From VAZQ01 sp963816745 (lineage in GTDB: Bacteria; Pseudomonadota; Alphaproteobacteria; Rhizobiales; Xanthobacteraceae), in the NCBI GenBank assembly GCA_963816745.1, contig CAWFLQ010000007.1, forward strand, positions 62,001 through 126,000: 64,000 bases of DNA, in the 5' to 3' direction. The notes beneath the pieces were generated by a model, which made no database searches, was not told the DNA's origin, and worked only from the letters and a program-made list of their open reading frames with translations. Both the position numbers and the translations under genes were made by a program. Positions within the stretch are counted from its first letter, which is position 1. Each line of letters opens with the position of its first letter. Shown piece by piece: positions 44,437 through 53,607 of the stretch.

Positions 44437-46357
44437 ATGGACACCACGCTTGCTCCGTCCGGCGGCGCAATTCCCGCCAACGGTAACGGCGAGCCGCGGT
44501 CGCGCGCCAGTTTCTGGGCGCTGACCATCGGGAGCGTCGGCGTCGTCTACGGCGACATCGGCACGAGCCCGCTCTATGCATTTCGCGAAGCTGTCAACGC
44601 GGCATCCGCCGGCGGCACCTTGACCCGCGACGCCGTGCTCGGCGTGCTCTCGCTGATCCTCTGGGCGCTGATCGTGGTGGTCACGCTCAAATACGTGCTC
44701 ATCCTGCTGCGGGCGGACAACAAGGGGGAGGGCGGCACGCTCGCCCTCATGGCGCTGGCGCAGCGCGCGCTGGGCAAGAGCGCGGGCGCGGTCGTGCTCT
44801 GCGGCATCATCAGCGCGGCGCTGTTCTATGGCGACGCCATGATCACGCCGGCGCTGTCGGTGCTGTCCGCGATCGAGGGCCTCAAGCTCGTCACCCCCGC
44901 CTTCGACCACTACATCGTGCCGCTGACCGTCGTGATCCTGGTCGTGCTGTTCGCCGTGCAGTCGCGCGGCACCGCCAGGGTCGCGGCGTTCTTCGGTCCG
45001 ATCACCGCGCTGTGGTTCATCGCCATCGCCATCCCCGGAATAGGGTTCGTCGCCGGCAATCCGGAGGTCCTGCTGGCCTTCAATCCGATCTATGCCGTGC
45101 AATTCCTCGCCGGGCACGGCGTGATCGGGCTCATCACGCTGGGCGCCGTGTTCCTTGCCGTCACCGGCGCGGAGGCGCTCTACGCCGATCTCGGCCATTT
45201 CGGCAAACGGCCGATCCAGGTCGCGTGGGTCGGCCTGGTGCTGCCGTCGCTGGCGATCAACTATCTCGGCCAGGGGGCGCTGGTGCTCGCCGATCCGAAG
45301 GCGATCGAGAATCCGTTCTTTCTGCTTTATCCCGAGCTGGGCGCTGCTGCCGATGGTGGTCCTGGCGACCGTCGCGACCGTGATTGCGAGCCAGGCCGTG
45401 ATCACCGGTGCCTATTCGATCAGCCAGCAGGCGATCCAGCTCGGGCTGCTGCCGCGGCTCGAGATTCGCCATACGTCGCAAGAGCACTACGGCCAGATCT
45501 ACATGCCGCGGGTGAACTTTTTCCTGCTGGTCGGCGTGCTGTTCCTGGTGCTGATGTTCCGCTCGTCCAGCGCGCTCGCCTCCGCCTACGGCATCGCCGT
45601 GACCGGCACGATGGTGGTGACCGGCATCATGGCCTTCGTCGTGATCTGGAAGGTGTGGCACTGGTCGCCGCTGGCGGCGGCCGCGTTGATGACGCCGTTC
45701 CTGCTCATCGACCTGACCTTTCTCGGCGCCAATCTGCTCAAGGTGCACGACGGCGGCTGGGTGCCGCTGGTGCTGGCGGCCGCCGTGATGGTGGTGATGT
45801 ATACGTGGCGGCGCGGCAGCCGGTTGTTGTTCGAGAAGACCCGGCGTCAGGAGATTTCGCTCGACCACCTCGTGAGCATGCTCGAGAAGAAGCCGCCGGC
45901 GCGGGTTCCAGGCACCGCCGTGTTTCTCACCAGCACGCCCGACTCGGCGCCGACCGCGCTCATGCACAGCCTCAAGCATTACAAGGTGCTGCACGAGCAG
46001 AACGTGATCCTGACGATCGAGACGGCGGACACGCCGCGGGTCCATTCGTCCGAGCGCGTGCGCATGGAGCGGGTCGGCGAGACCTTCGCCCGGGTGACCC
46101 TGCGGTTCGGCTTCATGGAGACCCCGAACGTGCCGAAGGCGCTCGCCATTGCCCGCAAGCACGGCTGGCAATTCGACATCATGTCGACGTCTTTTTTCCT
46201 GTCGCGGCGCTCGCTCAAGCCGTCCGCCCAGTCCGGCATGCCGCTCTGGCAGGATCATCTCTTCATCATGCTCACCCGGATCGCCAACGACGCCACCGAC
46301 TATTTCCAGATTCCCACCGGGCGGGTGGTGGAGGTAGGCACGCAGGTGACCATCTGA
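44437..46357 (+). CDS. kup: Kup-family potassium transporter, second copy (one frame break)
   Basis: About 639-residue paralogue of the upstream kup, with the same GSVGVVYGDIGTSPLYAFREAV, ADNKGEGGTLALMALAQRA, GDAMITPALSVLSAIEGLKLV and C-terminal KPPARVPGTAVFLTSTPDSAPTALMHSLKHYK segments. The N-terminal 20 residues and the loops differ clearly, so this is an old tandem duplication, not an assembly repeat. One extra C near 45343 interrupts YPE-WALLPMVVLATVATV. Two kup genes in tandem are usual in Bradyrhizobium and relatives. Confidence 0.95.
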
Positions 46358-46471
46358 GGCCGTCCCAAAAAATCGGCACGCACGTCCCTTGATTCTTGCA
46401 GCGCGACGCGCGACTTGTTTCCCGTGGCGGCAACGCCGCGTGGCAGCTGCAGGTGCCAAGGAGTACGTCAA

Positions 46472-46807
46472 ATGTCCGCTCAGCTTGGCCGTGAGAATGT
46501 GCACGATCTGACCCCGGAAGAGGTGGCGCGGGGGATGGCGGAGGGGAAAATCCTCCTGGTCGACGTCCGCGAGCCGAACGAGACCGAGGTCGAGCGCTAC
46601 CCGGAGGCATTCTACTTGCCGATGTCGGAATTCGATCCGGCCGCCATCCCCGATCCCGCCGGCCGGCAGGTCGTGTTCGCCTGCCGCTCCGGCAACCGGT
46701 CGGTGACCGCGTCGCTGATGGCGCAGGCCGCGGGCCTGCCTTACGACAGCCATCTCGCCGGGGGCATCAAGGCCTGGAAGGAGCTCGGCCTGCCGACCGA
46801 GACCTAG
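46472..46807 (+). CDS. Rhodanese-domain sulfurtransferase
   Basis: 111-residue single-domain rhodanese. The active-site loop VFACRSGNRS contains the catalytic Cys, with VDVREPNETEVERY at the substrate side and HLAGGIKAWKELGLP at the C-terminus. Single-domain rhodaneses move sulfane sulfur (thiosulfate or persulfide) to acceptors in the cytoplasm. Start 46472 follows AAGGAG by 7 bases; an upstream ATG at 46415 has no ribosome site. Confidence 0.92.
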   Translation: MSAQLGRENVHDLTPEEVARGMAEGKILLVDVREPNETEVERYPEAFYLPMSEFDPAAIPDPAGRQVVFACRSGNRSVTASLMAQAAGLPYDSHLAGGIKAWKELGLPTET

Positions 46808-46861
46808 CCGACGCGTTCGTCCTGTTGCCGGTTCACCTCTCTTTCAGGGGATCTCCCACCC

Positions 46862-47974
46862 ATGCGCCGACCGATACGTCTGACTTTGGTGGCTGCCGCC
46901 ATCGTCGCCGCCACCATCACTCCCGCCGCCGCGGAGGCGAAGAAAGAGCGCATCGTCAACGTCTACAACTGGTCGGACTACATCGCCCCGACGGTCCTCG
47001 AGGATTTCAGCAAGGAGACCGGCATCAAGGTCCGCTACGACACCTTCGACACCAACGACACGCTGGAGACCAAGCTGCTCGCCGGCAAGTCCGGCTACGA
47101 CGTGGTGGTGCCGACCGCCTATTTCCTCGAGCGCCAGATCAAGGCCGGGATTTTCCAGAAGCTCGACAAGAGCAAGCTGCCGAACCTCGCGCAATCTGTG
47201 GCCCGAGATCTCCCAGCGACTGGCGAAATACGATCCCGGCAACCAGTACGCCGTCAACTACATGTGGGGCACGACCGGCATCGGCTACAACGTCAAGAAG
47301 GCGCGCGACGTGCTCGGCGCCGATGCCAAGATCGACAGTTGGGACATCGTCTTCAAGCCGGAGCTGCTGGCGAAATTCAAGGATTGCGGCGTGCACATGC
47401 TCGATTCCGCCGACGACATCCTGCCGGCGGCGCTGCACTATCTCGGCCTCGATCCCAACAGCTCGAAGGAGGCCGACCTGCAGAAGGCCGCCGATCTCAT
47501 GATGAAGATCAGGCCTTCGGTGCGCAAGTTCCACTCCTCGGAATACATCAACGCGCTGGCGTCGGGCGAGATCTGCCTGGTGGTCGGATTTTCCGGCGAC
47601 ATCAAGCAGGCGCAGAAGCGCGCGGCGGAAGCCAAGAACGGCGTGGAGATCGCCTACGCGATCCCGAAGGAAGGCGCGCAATTGTGGTTCGACAATCTCG
47701 CCATCCCGCGCGACGCCAGGAACGTCGGCGGAAGCCTACGAGTTCATCAACTATCTGCAGACGCCGGAGGTGGCGGCCAAGAACTCGAATTTCATCTCCT
47801 ACGCCAACGGCAATCTGGCGAGCCAGAAATTCATCGACAAGGCGATTCTCGACGACAAGACCATCTATCCCGACGAAGCGATGATGGCGCGCCTCTACAC
47901 CTACCAGGCGCACGACGCGAAGACGGTGCGGCTTCATGAACCGGCTGTGGACGCGGATCAAGACCGGGAAGTGA
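46862..47974 (+). CDS. potF: Putrescine/spermidine-binding protein, PotF-like (three frame breaks)
   Basis: About 370-residue periplasmic receptor with leader MRRPIRLTLVAAAIVAATITPAAA. Polyamine-binding motifs are VYNWSDYIAPTVLEDFSKETGIKVRYDTFDTNDTLETKLLAGKSGYDVVVPTA, QYAVNYMWGTTGIGYNVKKA and KRAAEAKNGVEIAYAIPKEGAQLWFDN. The tail TVRLMNRLWTRIKTGK is typical of PotF. Frame changes near 47200, 47734 and 47938 are each repaired by dropping one base. No potGHI genes follow, so the permease must be elsewhere. Confidence 0.92.
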
Positions 47975-47984
47975 GCGCGCGGCG

Positions 47985-48909
47985 TCACCGCCACCGCCGG
48001 TGCACCCACAGCCATTGCTCCGGGTGCTCGCGCACCCAGCCTTCGATCACCGACGTGATCACCTGCATGGTGCCCGCGACGTCGATCTTGCCGTCGGCGT
48101 CGCGCGCGGGCGCGATCGCTTCGGTGAGCTCGACGCGGAAGCGATACCGGTCGGGCAGGCGCACGACGCGCGCGCCGTGGATCGGGCAATCGACCTGGCG
48201 GGCCAGGCTGCGCGATGAGCGGGTTCGCCTTGCAGCGCGCGGCCGAAGAAGGTCACGTCGACGCCGCGCACGTAGTGCTGGTCGACCAGCATGCCGACGT
48301 GGCCGCCGGCTTCCAGCACGCGCGCCGAGCTTGAGCGGCGCGTCGAGACCGGTCGCCACCAGCGTGCCCATGCTGCCTTGGCGGATGTCGATCACCGCAT
48401 CGCTCGACCGCGCCGATATTGGGGCGGCGATAGAGCACGGTGGTGTCGAGCTGGTAGGCTGGCCGCGACCAGCGCCGGCAGCTCCCAGTTGGCGAGATGG
48501 GCGGCGAAGATCAGCGCCGGCTTGCCGTCGCGCCGCAACTCCTGGAAGCGATCGTAGGCCTCGGGCGTATAGAGGATGTCGCCTTTCGTCCGGGTCGGGA
48601 TCGAAGATCTGCAGGCGGTCGATATGGGCGAACTCCGCCGCGACGCGGCCGAGATTGTCCCAGACGCCGCGCAGGATGGCTTCGATCTCGGCCGCGGATT
48701 TCTCCGGAAAGGCGGCGGCGAGATTGGCGCGGCCGATCCGGTGCTCCTTGAGCCACGGGCCGACCGTGCGCATGAAGCCGCCGGCGACGTCTGCCATGCG
48801 CTTGCGGTCGGTCGCGCGAATGACGCGCAGCATGCCGACCGCGAGCCATCCCAGCACCGCGTCGGCGGCCGCCTTGGCGCGCAGGGCGATGACCTCTCGA
48901 CGTAGTCAT
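47985..48909 (-). CDS. lpxXL: Lipid A very-long-chain acyltransferase LpxXL (about seven frame breaks)
   Basis: About 305-residue inner-membrane acyltransferase of the HtrB/LpxL family that transfers a C28-type hydroxy fatty acid from AcpXL to lipid A. Readable segments: VGPWLKEHRIGRANLAAAFPEKSAAEIEAILRGVWDNLGRV, AAHLANWELPALVA (active-site HxxxxW variant), IDIRQGSMGTLVATG, GGHVGMLVDQHYVRGVDVTFFGR (conserved D/Q region) and ARQVDCPIHGARVVRLPD. Breaks occur near 48893, 48593, 48465, 48410, 48335 and two near 48215-48230. It is the last gene of the VLCFA operon. Confidence 0.85.
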
Positions 48910-48935
48910 GGGTGGCTCGTCAGAACGTGCGCTCG

Positions 48936-49961
48936 TCAGAACGTGACGACGATCTTTCCGAACACCTGCCGGCTTTCGAGCCGCGCCAGCCCGCGCTCGA
49001 AGTCGGCGAGCGGAACCTCGGTGTCGATCACCGGCAGCAGGCCGCCCGCCATCTTGGCGAGGCTCTCGCGGATGTTGCGCATGGACGCGCCGAACGAGCC
49101 GATGATGCGGTACTGCTGCTGAAACAGCTGCATCAGGTTGATGGTCGTCGACGGGCCCGAGGTCGAGCCGCAGGTGACGAGCCGCCCGCCGCGCTTGAGG
49201 CAGAGCAGCGAGCCGTTGAAGGTCTCGGCGCCGACATGCTCGAACACGACGTCGACGCCCTTCTTGCGCGGTGATCTTGCGCACGACGCCCTCGAAGCGG
49301 TCGGTGCGGTAGTTGATCACGTGGTCGGCGCCGAGCGCCTTGGCCTTCTCGACCTTGGCGTCGTCGCCGACGGTGGTGATCACCGTGCAGCCGATCGCCT
49401 TCGCCATCTTGATCGCCGCCGATGCCGATGCCGGAGCCGCCGGCATGCACCAGCACGGTCTCGCCGGGCTCGAGCTTGGCATTGTCGAACAGCATGTGCT
49501 GCACGGTCGCGAAGCGCGATCGGCGCGCAGGCGGCATCGCGCAGCGCGACGCCGTGCGGAACCGGGATCACCAGCCGCGCCGGCATGTTGACGAGATCGC
49601 GGGCAAAGCCGTCGACGTGGAAGCCCATGATGCCGCCGACATTTTCGCACAGGTTGTCGCGGCCTTCGCGGCAGGCCTTGCAGGTGCCGCAGGTCAAGCC
49701 GCCATACATCACGACCGGATCGCCCGGCTTGAAAGTCCCTGCGTCGGGGCCGACCGCTGCGATCTCGCCCGCCGCCTCGACGCCGACCACGACCGGCATC
49801 TTGCGCTTGGCGAAGGCCATGCCGCGATAGCCCCAGAGATCGAGGTGATTGAGCGCCACCGCCTTGACGCGGACCTGCACCTCGCCCGGCGCCGGCGCCG
49901 CCGGCGCGGGGAGATCGGTCAGCTCGAGCTTGCGGTCGGCGATCAGCGCGAGCGCCCGCAT
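48936..49961 (-). CDS. adhXL: Zinc-type alcohol dehydrogenase of the VLCFA cluster (three frame breaks)
   Basis: About 341-residue medium-chain dehydrogenase/reductase. It starts ADRKLELTDLPAPAPGEVQVRVKAVALNHLDLWGYRGM, has a structural-zinc Cys cluster (GGLTCGTCKACREGRDNLC), the cofactor motif VLVHAGGSGIGSAAIKMAKAIG and the C-terminal PLADFERGLARLESRQVFGKIVV. The position between fabF1XL and lpxXL is that of adh in rhizobial very-long-chain fatty acid operons, where it is thought to act on the chain or its omega-1 hydroxyl; its exact reaction is not settled. Breaks near 49515, 49425 and 49267. Confidence 0.87.
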
Positions 49962-49964
49962 GCG

Positions 49965-51245
49965 TCACGCGGGCTCGCGGCTCATCACCAGCGAGACGTT
50001 CTGGCCGCCGAAGCCGAACGAGTTCGACATCGCGTGCCGCACCTTGGCATCGCGCGCGGTGTTCGGCACCACGTCGAGCGGGATCGCCGGGTCGGGGACG
50101 TTGTAGTTGATGGTCGGCGGCAGGCGCTGATGCTCCAGCGTCAGCAGCGTGAACACCGTCTCGACCGCGCCGGCCGCCGACAGCGTGTGTCCGATCATCG
50201 ACTTGTTCGACGAGATCGGGATCGACTTCGCGCGCTCGCCGAACACGGCGGCGACGCCGAGATACTCCATCTTGTCGTTCTCGGGCGTGCCGGTGCCGTG
50301 CGGATTGATGTAGTCGATGTCGTCGGGCGCGAGGCCGGCATCGGCGAGGGCGTTGCGGATGCAGCCGATGATCGGCTTGCCGTCGGGGCTCGAGCGGGTG
50401 CGGTGGAAGGAATCCGCCATCTCGCCGCAGCCCGCCAGCACGCCGAGGATTTTCGCGCCGCGCGCCTTGGCGCTCTCGTAGCTTTCGAGCACGAGCGCGG
50501 CGGCGCCTTCCGCCATGACGAAGCCGTCGCGGTTCTTGGAGAAGGGCTTGGCCGCCGCCTGCGGCGGATCGTTCGACGTCGACAGCGCCGACAGCAGCGA
50601 GAAGCGGATCAAGGCTTCCGGATTGACCGAGCCGTCGGTGCCGATGCAGAGCGCGGCGTCGGTCTCGCCGCGCCGGATCGCCTCGACGCCGAGCTGGATC
50701 GCGCTCGCGCCCGACGCGCAGGCGGTCGACACCGAGATCGGCGAGCCCTTGGTGCCGAAGCGGTCGGCGAGATGCTCGGCGACCGAGCCGAACAGGCAGC
50801 GCTCGTGAATGTCGCGGAAGCGGCCCGAGGCGCTGGCGCGCAGCAGATCGTCGTAGCCGACCGCGTCGTTGGCGCCGGACGCCGCCGCCAGCACGTCGCG
50901 GTGCGGCCATTCGATCTCGACCGGCGCGACGGCGAGGAACAGCGGGCCCGGGAAATCGCCCTTGCGCCCGATGCCGGCCTCGGCGATCGCCTCCTCGGCG
51001 ACCATCGCGGCCATGCGCTCGCCGAGCTCGGTCGAGCAGAACGGCTCGACCGGCACGAAATCGACGGTGCCGGCGATCGTGGTCTTGAGGCCCTCGTTGG
51101 CAAAGCGGGTGATGCGGCGGATGCCGGATTCGCCGGCCGTGAGCTTCGCCCAGTTGTCCGCCTTGCCGGCGCCGAGCGAGGTGATGACGCCCATGCCGGT
51201 GACCACCACGATCGGCCGGCTGTTCTTGTCCTGCGGCGACGCCAT
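49965..51245 (-). CDS. fabF1XL: Beta-ketoacyl-ACP synthase of the VLCFA operon, FabF1XL
   Basis: 426-residue condensing enzyme for elongating the very-long-chain acyl group carried on AcpXL. Frame intact. Catalytic Cys in SVSTACASGASAIQ, the two catalytic His in INPHGTGTPENDKMEY and KSMIGHTLSAAGAVE, and the glycine-rich terminus NSFGFGGQNVSLVM. The remaining KAS II-type features are complete, in contrast to its partner FabF2XL. The adh gene starts 3 bases after the stop. Confidence 0.92.
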   Translation of the reverse strand: MASPQDKNSRPIVVVTGMGVITSLGAGKADNWAKLTAGESGIRRITRFANEGLKTTIAGTVDFVPVEPFCSTELGERMAAMVAEEAIAEAGIGRKGDFPGPLFLAVAPVEIEWPHRDVLAAASGANDAVGYDDLLRASASGRFRDIHERCLFGSVAEHLADRFGTKGSPISVSTACASGASAIQLGVEAIRRGETDAALCIGTDGSVNPEALIRFSLLSALSTSNDPPQAAAKPFSKNRDGFVMAEGAAALVLESYESAKARGAKILGVLAGCGEMADSFHRTRSSPDGKPIIGCIRNALADAGLAPDDIDYINPHGTGTPENDKMEYLGVAAVFGERAKSIPISSNKSMIGHTLSAAGAVETVFTLLTLEHQRLPPTINYNVPDPAIPLDVVPNTARDAKVRHAMSNSFGFGGQNVSLVMSREPA

Positions 51246-51302
51246 CTCGATCCTCCTTCGGCGCGATCGTCCTCAGCGCGCTCTTTCAGGTCACTCGCTC
51301 TT

Positions 51303-52511
51303 TCAAGTCACCTTCTCGACCAGCGCCATGCCCTCGCCGCGCCAATGTCCGACGGCGGTGACGACGATCCGGTCGAGCGGACCTTCATACCCCTGTTCGA
51401 CCCCGGCGGAGTCCGCGGGCGGAAACAACTTTTCGCGACCGAGCGCGAGCGTGGCAAGCGCAATATTCATCGCGAACTGCGGCTCGAAGCCATGCCCGAT
51501 GGCGTTGCGCGCTGGCCCGCACCGGCACGCCGGGCAGCGTCGCGAGCCAGGCGCGCTCTTCGCCGGTCGCGGGCTGCGCGCCGGTGGCGCCCGAGATCAC
51601 CGCGATGCGTCCCGGCGGCACGCGGCACGAGATCCTGCCACATGTGCGCGAGCGCGGCGGTCACGGCGCCGGGCGGGCGGCTCGACCGCTCCGATCTCAC
51701 CGCCAGCGAGCCGCGCCAGCGGCTTGGCGTTGCGCGCCTCGGCGTGGCCGCGCGCCTCCAGCACGAGAAATGCCCCGAGCGAGCCGAGCACCATGCCGCC
51801 GGGTTTCGGGCGCTCCCAGACCGGCCGGAATTCGCCGCGCAACATGTGCCCGCCGGCATCGTAGAGCAGCAGCAGATCCTCGCGCTCGCCGTTGTGCGAT
51901 CCGCCGACCAGCGCCAGCTCGCTTTGTCCGGCGCCGATGCGCGCGAGCGCGATGCGCACGGCATCGACGCCCGCCGATTCCTCGCCCATGAAGGTGCGCG
52001 AGGAGCCGGTGACGCCGTGGACGATCGAGATATTGCCGGCGAGCAGGTTCGAGAGCTGCGCCAGGAACAGCGTCGGCCGCAGGTCGCTCATCAGCCGTTC
52101 GTTGAGGTAGGCGGCGGGATTGGCGGCCTTGCCCCGGTTGGTGAGGATGGTGCCGTCGACCGCGACGTCGCGCTCGCCGCCGCCGGCGGCGACGATCATG
52201 TCCATGCGCGCGAGCATCTCGGCATTGCCCTTGACGCCGGCGTCGGCGAGCGCGAGCCCGGCGGCATAGGTGCCGATGCGCTGCCACGCCTCCATCTGGC
52301 GCTGATCGCCCTTCTTCGGGATCTGCTTGTCGAGATCGAGCGGCGCGAGCGGATGCACGAGGTAGGGCGCGAAGGTCTCGGCATCGACGACGACGCGTCC
52401 TTCCGACAGCCCTTGCCAATGGGCGTCGACGCCTTCGCCCAGGCAGGACACGATGCCGATGCCGGTGATCCAGGCTTCGCGCGACGTGTCAGCCGAGTTC
52501 GCGTCAGCCAT
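51303..52511 (-). CDS. fabF2XL: Second ketosynthase-like protein of the VLCFA operon, FabF2XL (three frame breaks)
   Basis: About 400-residue KAS-fold protein starting REAWITGIGIVSCLGEGVDAHWQGLSEG. The position of the nucleophile reads ISIVHGVTGSSRTFMGEESAGVDAV, with no Cys, so this is a non-catalytic or chain-length-factor-like partner. In rhizobial operons fabF2XL pairs with fabF1XL in this way. The C-terminal third crosses frames near 51680, 51620 and 51500 and ends GHWRGEGMALVEKVT. The ATG overlaps the fabZXL stop. Confidence 0.82.
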
Positions 52512-52978
52512 GGGTCAGCGCCCCCATCGGGAATTCGAGGATCGCCGGCCATCTTCTCCATGTTGGCGCGGAATTCGGCGTTCGGGAACTCGACCAGGCG
52601 GAACGTGATCTCGGCGTTGCAGGTCAGCTTGTCGTCGCAGCGGATCTCGGCCTTGGTAACGGCGTAGCCGGAGCCTTCGTGCAGCAGCTTGGCCGAGAGC
52701 GCGAGCGTCTGGCCGGGTGTCACGAACGAGCGCAGCTTCGCCTCCTTCAGCGCGGCGAAGAACGGCATGCGCGTGAACCTGGTCACACCGATGATCAGCC
52801 AGCCCGAGGTCTGCGCCATGGCCTCGATCAGCAGCACGCCCGGCATCAGCGGATAGCCGGGAAAGTGCCCTTCGAAGATGGTCGATGCGGTCGGGACGCG
52901 GGCCTCGGTACGGATGGTCTGGCCGGCAAGATCGAGATCGACGATGCGGTCGATGAGCTGAAAATACTCGATGCGCAT
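52504..52978 (-). CDS. fabZXL: Beta-hydroxyacyl-ACP dehydratase FabZXL (one frame break)
   Basis: About 157-residue hotdog-fold dehydratase. Starts MRIEYFQLIDRIVDLDLAGQTIRTEARVP and carries the active-site region FEGHFPGYPLMPGVLLIEAMAQTSGW, with catalytic His in GHFPG and the Glu of IEAMAQ. It removes water during AcpXL-linked chain extension. One extra C near 52541 breaks MAGD-LEFPMGALTHG. Its ATG is 3 bases from a chimeric palindromic element, and the upstream frame is open through to acpXL. Confidence 0.92.
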
Positions 52979-52980
52979 AC

Positions 52981-53039
52981 AGTGTCCCGGCTCCGACGTT
53001 CGCGGCAAGCTCAGTAGGAACGTCAAATCCGCCCACACT
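52981..53039. mobile_element. Chimeric, internally deleted palindromic element, copy C
   Basis: 59-bp sequence between acpXL and fabZXL. Its first 22 bases match the left end of copy B (one mismatch), and the remaining part matches the right end of palindrome 2 of copy B (cggcaagc...ggaacgtcaaatccg...cacact). The junction falls at a shared TCG. Left flank AC and right flank AG do not mirror each other, unlike copies A and B. On the minus strand it has no stop codon in the acpXL frame. Confidence 0.75.
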
Positions 53040-53041
53040 AG

Positions 53042-53326
53042 CGCGTCAGGCCCCTTGGCAGCGACAAGCTCGTCGATGCGGGTGCACAGGTTGTTGAGCT
53101 GGAAATACTGCTCGGTGGTCGCCTTGCCGTCGTTGACCTCCTGCGTCCACTGCTCGAGCGGCATCTTGATTCCGAACGCCTTGTCGATCGCGAAGGCGAT
53201 GTCGAGGAAATCCAGGCTGTCGATGCCGAGATCGTTGATGGCGTGGCTCTCCGGCTTGATCGTCTCGCGCGGTATGTCGCACGTCTCGGAGATGATCTTG
53301 GCCACGGTATCGAAGGTCGAAGGCAT
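53042..53326 (-). CDS. acpXL: Very-long-chain fatty acid acyl carrier protein AcpXL
   Basis: Specialised acyl carrier protein that carries C28-type acyl chains for lipid A. The sequence MPSTFDTVAKIISETCDIPRETI is followed by the prosthetic-group site LGIDSLDFLD (Ser37) and by FGIKMPLEQWTQEVNDGKATTEQYFQLNNLC, typical of AcpXL and unlike the housekeeping AcpP. About 92 residues are expected. Here the frame runs on through AAKGPDAL into the palindromic element and fabZXL without a stop. One extra G in the run before cctga would give AAKGA and a stop, so the missing stop may be a sequence error. Confidence 0.92.
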
Positions 53327-53607
53327 CAGTAAATCCCTGATCGGACAGGCGTTTCGGCAACCGCGCTGGCATGTTTGCGATTGGGTCGGAGCGCCCCTGA
53401 GCGGCCCATCTCCCCCGCGAGTGGTCGGGTGCCCGTATAGCGAAGAGAAGCCCCAAGTTCAATGGCGGCGGCTGCGCCGGAAAAGCTCGATCGCTGAGCA
53501 GATTAGGCCGGTCATGGCGGTGCTATCAAAGGCGCCGGGGCGTGACATAGTCTCGCGCTCGGCCCGGCACAGCGCCACAAGAGGTCGCAAGCAAGGGAGG
53601 TTCTTTC

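Noticed and set aside
49422..52667. A 1081-codon open frame antisense to the VLCFA operon
   Set aside because: Composition (Arg, His, Asp, Gln rich, repetitive) is that of a shadow frame opposite coding DNA. The opposite strand carries fabF and fabZ genes with catalytic residues.
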